This document shows, one piece after another, positions 60,540 through 64,000 of a stretch of DNA of 64,000 nucleotides (within the stretch, counting starts at the first letter, position 1; every line of letters starts with the position of its first letter). The translations under genes and the position numbers were made by a program. Source of the DNA: Calothrix parasitica NIES-267 (GTDB taxonomy: Bacteria; Cyanobacteriota; Cyanobacteriia; Cyanobacteriales; Nostocaceae). The notes under the pieces were generated by a model. It saw only the letters and a program-made list of their open reading frames with translations, was not told where the DNA came from and searched no databases. The stretch is from positions 4,029,796 through 4,093,795 of the forward strand of contig NZ_AP018227.1 of assembly GCF_002368095.1 (NCBI RefSeq), in the 5' to 3' direction.

Positions 60540-60667
60540 TAGTTCGCTTAACCTTACATCTTGCACCAATATCGTTAAGCCCAGATTTCACGGGAATAAA
60601 TTCCTGGGCTAATAAACTAAGTCGTCTAAATACAACTGGGCAAGGATTTTAGTGCGTTTTAACTTAT

Positions 60668-60779
60668 ATTTTGCACCATTCTCAAGAAGACCAAATAAAC
60701 CCGGTTTCTCCGAAGTGAAAGCATTATTATGCTGTTGTTTGAGCAATAAGAAACCGGGTTTATGACACTGGTGCAAGAT
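60668..60779 (-). mobile_element. 112-bp palindromic MITE-like element, copy B
   Basis: This is the reverse-complement copy of the element at 4317-4428, with exactly the same length. Termini are attttgcacca (60668-60678) and tggtgcaagat (60769-60779), with one mismatch, and the nested ataaacccggtttct/agaaaccgggtttat repeat is intact. Similarity also extends a few bases beyond the termini (gttaactcaaa against gttgactcaaa, and aagtt on the other side), so the boundaries may be slightly larger. Confidence 0.7.
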
Positions 60780-60967
60780 TTGAGTTAACGTACTTTGTAT
60801 ATGCAGCCCTGAAATTGATTTCTCTGCGAGAAAGCCTCCGGCTTACAAGGAAGTTGTTGAAAATGATGCAAGATGTCAGTTTAACCCCAGATTTATAATC
60901 TGATGGCTAATAATTCCGGATACGGCAAATAAGAAAAAAATATTAAAAATTAGGGAAATTCTGCGTA

Positions 60968-61744
60968 TTACATTCCTGTTATTTCGTATCCCGCATCAAC
61001 GTAAAGAACCTGACCTGTAATTCCGCTGGCTAAATCGCTACATAGGAAAGCAGCTGCATTCCCAACTTCTAGCTGGGTTACGGTGCGTTTGAGGGGCGCA
61101 ACTTCTTCTACATGATGAATCATATCTAAAATTCCACCAACCGCGCTTGAAGCTAAAGTACGGATGGGGCCGGCTGAAATTGCATTGACGCGGATTTTCT
61201 GCTCTCCGAGTTCCGCTGCTAAATAACGCACGCTCGATTCTAAAGCTGCTTTAGCAACTCCCATGACGTTGTAATTAGGAATTGCTCTGACACCACCCAA
61301 ATAAGTAAGAGTTACAATGCTTCCCCCTTCAGACATTAAAGGCTTAGCTGCACCAGCTAATAGAGCCAAGGAATAAGCGCTAATTTCCAAAGCCAAACTG
61401 AAGCCTTCGCGAGAAGTTTCGCTAAAACCTCCGGTTAAGTCGTCTTTTTTCGCGAAAGCAAGACAATGAACCAAAATATCTATCGAACCCCATTTGTCCT
61501 TGATGGTGCCAAAAGTTGATTTTACTTGCTCATCATCTTGGACATTACATGGCAAAAACAAACTAGGAGAGAGTGGTTCGACTAAATCCTTGACCTTTTT
61601 CTCCATTTTTCCTTTTTCGTCAGGTAAATAAGTAACACCAATATTTGCTCCTGCTTTATGCAGTTGTTGGGCTATCCCCCAAGCAATAGAACGGTTGTTA
61701 GCAATACCTGTAACAAGCGCATTTTTCCCTGTTAGATCCAGCAT
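60968..61744 (-). CDS. fabI: enoyl-[acyl-carrier-protein] reductase (NADH)
   Basis: A 258-aa short-chain-dehydrogenase-type reductase that performs the last step of each fatty-acid elongation cycle. Motifs are ALVTGIANNRSIAWGIAQQL (cofactor loop), PCNVQDDEQV, LVHCLAFAKKDDLTGGF, LTYLGG and YNVMGVAK with the catalytic Tyr and Lys six apart. ATG 61744 gives the usual 258-aa start MLDLTGKNALVTG, with GGTGA about 6 nt upstream; an alternative GTG at 61753 adds three residues. It is divergent from ntcA. Confidence 0.96.
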   Translation of the reverse strand: MLDLTGKNALVTGIANNRSIAWGIAQQLHKAGANIGVTYLPDEKGKMEKKVKDLVEPLSPSLFLPCNVQDDEQVKSTFGTIKDKWGSIDILVHCLAFAKKDDLTGGFSETSREGFSLALEISAYSLALLAGAAKPLMSEGGSIVTLTYLGGVRAIPNYNVMGVAKAALESSVRYLAAELGEQKIRVNAISAGPIRTLASSAVGGILDMIHHVEEVAPLKRTVTQLEVGNAAAFLCSDLASGITGQVLYVDAGYEITGM

Positions 61745-62118
61745 AAAAATCACCTATCCAAAAATGGTTCATGGTTGAGCATACTAGATATTAGACTGAT
61801 AACTCTAACTTTTAAATACCATTAGACCGATGTAGGAATAAATATCTTCAAAAGTCTGCTAATTTAATTACCATTTTTTTTGTGATATTTTAAATATTTC
61901 TTCATCTAAATAACTTACTTCTATGAACTCACTTTTAAAGTGTTAAAAATTAGTAGCTTTAAGCGCTAAAATTTATGTATCATGATGAACAAATAGTAAT
62001 GAGCTTGGGAGGTTAAGTATAGGAAAGTACAAAAAGGTTAACAATGTAATCTTGATTTTTCGAGTGTAATATACGGTAATCTGTTTTAATTATTCCGGCA
62101 TTGGGTAGGGGAAGGGAG
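61745..62118. other. fabI-ntcA divergent promoter region
   Basis: 374 bp between the divergent fabI and ntcA genes. It carries the NtcA box at 62017-62030 on the ntcA side. The fabI promoter should lie near 61790-61900, but I cannot place it confidently. No gene was found. Confidence 0.6.
62017..62030 (+). promoter_or_regulatory. NtcA-binding site, GTA-N8-TAC
   Basis: The perfect palindromic consensus gta-taggaaag-tac lies 88 nt upstream of the ntcA start. A -10-like taatct begins 16 nt further on at 62047 and taatat lies at 62067; activated promoters usually keep about 22 nt, so the exact -10 is uncertain. ntcA is autoregulated in heterocystous cyanobacteria, so the site fits. Confidence 0.75.
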
Positions 62119-62790
62119 ATGATTGTGACACAAGATAAAGCCCTAGCAAATGTTTTTAGACAAATGGCAACTGGAGCTTTTCCACCAGTTGTAGAAACAT
62201 TTGAACGCAACAAAACTATATTTTTTCCGGGCGATCCAGCAGAACGAGTTTATTTTCTTCTCAAAGGTGCCGTGAAGCTCTCCAGGGTGTATGAGGCAGG
62301 AGAAGAAATAACGGTGGCATTGCTACGAGAAAACAGTGTTTTTGGAGTTTTATCCTTATTAACAGGAAACAAATCTGATAGGTTTTATCATGCGGTAGCG
62401 TTCACGCCAGTAGAATTACTCTCGGCTCCAATTGAACAAGTAGAGCAAGCACTCAAAGAAAATCCAGAATTATCTATGTTAATGCTGCGAGGACTTTCTT
62501 CGCGAATATTGCAAACAGAGATGATGATTGAAACTCTTGCTCATCGAGATATGGGTTCTAGATTAGTAAGTTTTTTACTAATTCTGTGTCGAGATTTTGG
62601 AGTTCCTTGTGCTGATGGAATAACTATCGATTTAAAGTTATCTCATCAAGCAATTGCTGAAGCAATTGGTTCTACCCGCGTTACCGTTACAAGATTGTTA
62701 GGCGATTTACGAGAAAAAAAGATGATCTCAATACACAAAAAGAAAATTACCGTACACAAACCAGTTACCTTAAGTCGGCAATTTACTTGA
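62119..62790 (+). CDS. ntcA: global nitrogen regulator NtcA (CRP family)
   Basis: A 223-aa transcription factor that responds to 2-oxoglutarate and controls nitrogen assimilation and heterocyst differentiation. The N-terminal effector domain contains [20 protein letters not shown], the long C-helix follows ([20 protein letters not shown]), and the DNA-binding helix-turn-helix is [23 protein letters not shown] 62119 was chosen because GGGAG lies just upstream and the protein then has the standard [19 protein letters not shown] start; a TTG at 62101 would add six residues. A perfect NtcA box lies upstream. Confidence 0.98.
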
Positions 62791-63161
62791 AGCAACCTGT
62801 ATTGGGTAAAACTCATAATCATAATGTTAATAGGAGGTCAAATTAAACATTATTTGTATGACATTGTTCAAAAAAATACATCTGAAATTATCAAACCGGC
62901 AATAACTAAATTATCCGGTTAATATTACAGGTGTTTTCCTAATTGGTAGCAGATGAATAATAATTAAGGCTGCTACCAATTTGCAGGAAAAATCCCAGAG
63001 CTATGTTTTATCCGGGTTGAATTAGATACAACCATGTGGCAATCAAAGTAAGACACGCTCTCGAATTAAGTATATTCAGCTCTTGCGTTATTTGCCTTTT
63101 CTCACACACAATAACTGAAAGTAGTAGCCTGTATGGGTAAGGATGAATTCGGCACGATTAT
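62791..63161. other. intergenic region between ntcA and the DUF3084 gene
   Basis: 371 bp, moderately AT-rich, between two plus-strand genes. It should carry the promoter of the following gene. I see no strong terminator after ntcA and no other feature. Confidence 0.5.
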
Positions 63162-64000
63162 ATGACCACCGCGTTTATCCTAATAACGGCAATATTAATT
63201 TTGGGAGGCGTAATTGCTACCGTCGGCGACCGAATTGGGACGCGGGTTGGCAAGAAACGGCTCTCACTTTTCAACCTACGTCCTAAAAAGACTGCTGTTG
63301 TGGTCACGATTCTAACGGGAATAGGAATTTCGGCCTCAACTTTAGCAAGTTTATTTTTGGTTGATGAAGGACTGCGTAAGGGAGTATTCGAGCTTGAGGA
63401 TATTCAAAAAGATTTGCGAAGCAAGCGGGAACAGCTTGAAGGTACGGCTACTAATTTAGAAATAACTAAAAGAGAGTTAGGGGAAGCCAGAAAACAGCAA
63501 GCACAAGCACAAAAAAGACTAGAAGCAATCAACCGCTCCCTGCAAGCTGCGAATACCAAGCAACGTCAAACTCAAGCCCAACTTAATCAAACTATCAAGC
63601 AGCAAGCTCGTACCCAAGCTTTATTGCAAAATACCCAAAGCAAGCTAAATCAAGTTGCAACCCGCTACAAAAAAGCCATCGACGAGTTGCAAAATATTAT
63701 TGATGAAAGAGATAACAAAATTAAAGAAATCAAGCAGCTAAGAGCAGAAAGACAGCGATTATTTGCAGAAGCCAAAAAAGCCCTAACCCAAGCTGAGAAT
63801 GCAATTGGTAGACGCGATCGCGAATTAGCCAAACGTCAAGAAGCAATAGAGAAACGCGATGAAAAAATTGCTCAACTTGATAAGCAAATTCAAGATCGTA
63901 ATGCCGAAATTACCTCCCGCGAGCAAATGATTGCTCAACGTCAGAAAGTAATTAATGAGAAGCAAACACGTCTTACCGAGCTAGAAAGACAGCAAGCTTC
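63162..64000 (+). CDS. DUF3084 family membrane-anchored coiled-coil protein (3' truncated by window edge)
   Basis: The frame opens at ATG 63162 and runs without a stop to the window end (279 complete codons). The N-terminus has two membrane segments, AFILITAILILGGVIATVGD and TAVVVTILTGIGISASTLAS, separated by the basic RIGTRVGKKRLSLFNLRPKK. This is the characteristic start of cyanobacterial DUF3084 proteins. From about residue 85 it is a long, highly charged Gln- and Lys-rich coiled coil with repeated QxxIxxRxxxI patterns. The function is unknown. It lies downstream of ntcA in the same direction. Confidence 0.9.
   Translation, partial: MTTAFILITAILILGGVIATVGDRIGTRVGKKRLSLFNLRPKKTAVVVTILTGIGISASTLASLFLVDEGLRKGVFELEDIQKDLRSKREQLEGTATNLEITKRELGEARKQQAQAQKRLEAINRSLQAANTKQRQTQAQLNQTIKQQARTQALLQNTQSKLNQVATRYKKAIDELQNIIDERDNKIKEIKQLRAERQRLFAEAKKALTQAENAIGRRDRELAKRQEAIEKRDEKIAQLDKQIQDRNAEITSREQMIAQRQKVINEKQTRLTELERQQA

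Larger units (their letters stand above)
60405..60967. other. palindrome-rich intergenic region
   Basis: 563 bp between two minus-strand genes. It holds an 8-bp-stem hairpin agcccacc/ggtgggct (60519-60539), a looser palindrome around ttaagcccag and ctgggctaa (about 60575-60620), the 112-bp element copy B, and further tgcacc/gatgcaag strings. The promoter of the CheB-CheR fusion must lie near the left end. Confidence 0.65.

Overview
The window comes from a filamentous, probably heterocyst-forming cyanobacterium (Nostocales). Several things point there. The nitrogen regulator NtcA is recognisable along its full length. The ATP synthase beta and epsilon genes form their own two-gene unit, as in cyanobacteria. 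HIP1 octamers (gcgatcgc) are scattered through it, for example near 2180, 17840, 25150, 31510, 42836, 54985 and 63815. Heptameric STRR repeats occupy many intergenic gaps. The gene mix (large hybrid kinases, WD40/AAA proteins, many glycosyltransferases) would fit a Rivularia/Calothrix-type genome, but genus cannot be fixed from the sequence alone. No tRNA, rRNA, CRISPR array or intact transposase was found.

Layout. 1-1801: the end of a SpoIIE/PP2C phosphatase and an ATP-binding/STAS fusion, a partner-switching pair. 1891-4013: a shared terminator and the atpD-atpC unit on the minus strand. 4014-5474: a long gene-free stretch carrying one copy of a 112-bp palindromic element. 5475-15928: a plus-strand surface-polysaccharide or glycolipid cluster with four glycosyltransferases, an aldo/keto reductase, an ABC exporter, a histidine phosphatase and a UDP-glucuronate-type epimerase. 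15931-16697: a strongly structured RNA-like element directly joined to the 3' remnant of an outer-membrane porin gene. 16699-22252: a receiver-only regulator, a polysaccharide deacetylase and an OmpR-type two-component pair.

22497-36087: mostly housekeeping and membrane genes: a SirB1-like protein, an SRPBCC protein, a mechanosensitive-channel-like protein, a DUF697 GTPase, tpiA, folP, an SPFH protein, an alpha/beta hydrolase, a Wza-like export protein and an ABC ATPase. 36432-44785: accessory genes: an HTH-AAA NTPase, a secreted serine hydrolase with five tandem repeats, a small secreted repeat protein and an AAA-WD40 protein with about 14 WD repeats. 44884-46139: a VUT transporter and hisB.

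46329-60404 is a dense signalling island of five histidine kinases or hybrids, one free receiver and a 73-aa protein. One kinase has a GAF domain with phytochrome-type bilin-binding signatures. Another is a 1677-aa CheB-CheR-PAS-GAF-kinase-receiver fusion. The window closes with fabI, ntcA (with a perfect GTA-N8-TAC box upstream) and the start of a DUF3084 coiled-coil membrane protein.

The most unusual items are the structured RNA/porin-remnant junction near 16320, the paired 112-bp palindromic elements at 4317 and 60668, and the GAF kinase with a Cys-His pair at residues 137-138. Nothing here could be proved to be a wholly new system from the sequence alone.
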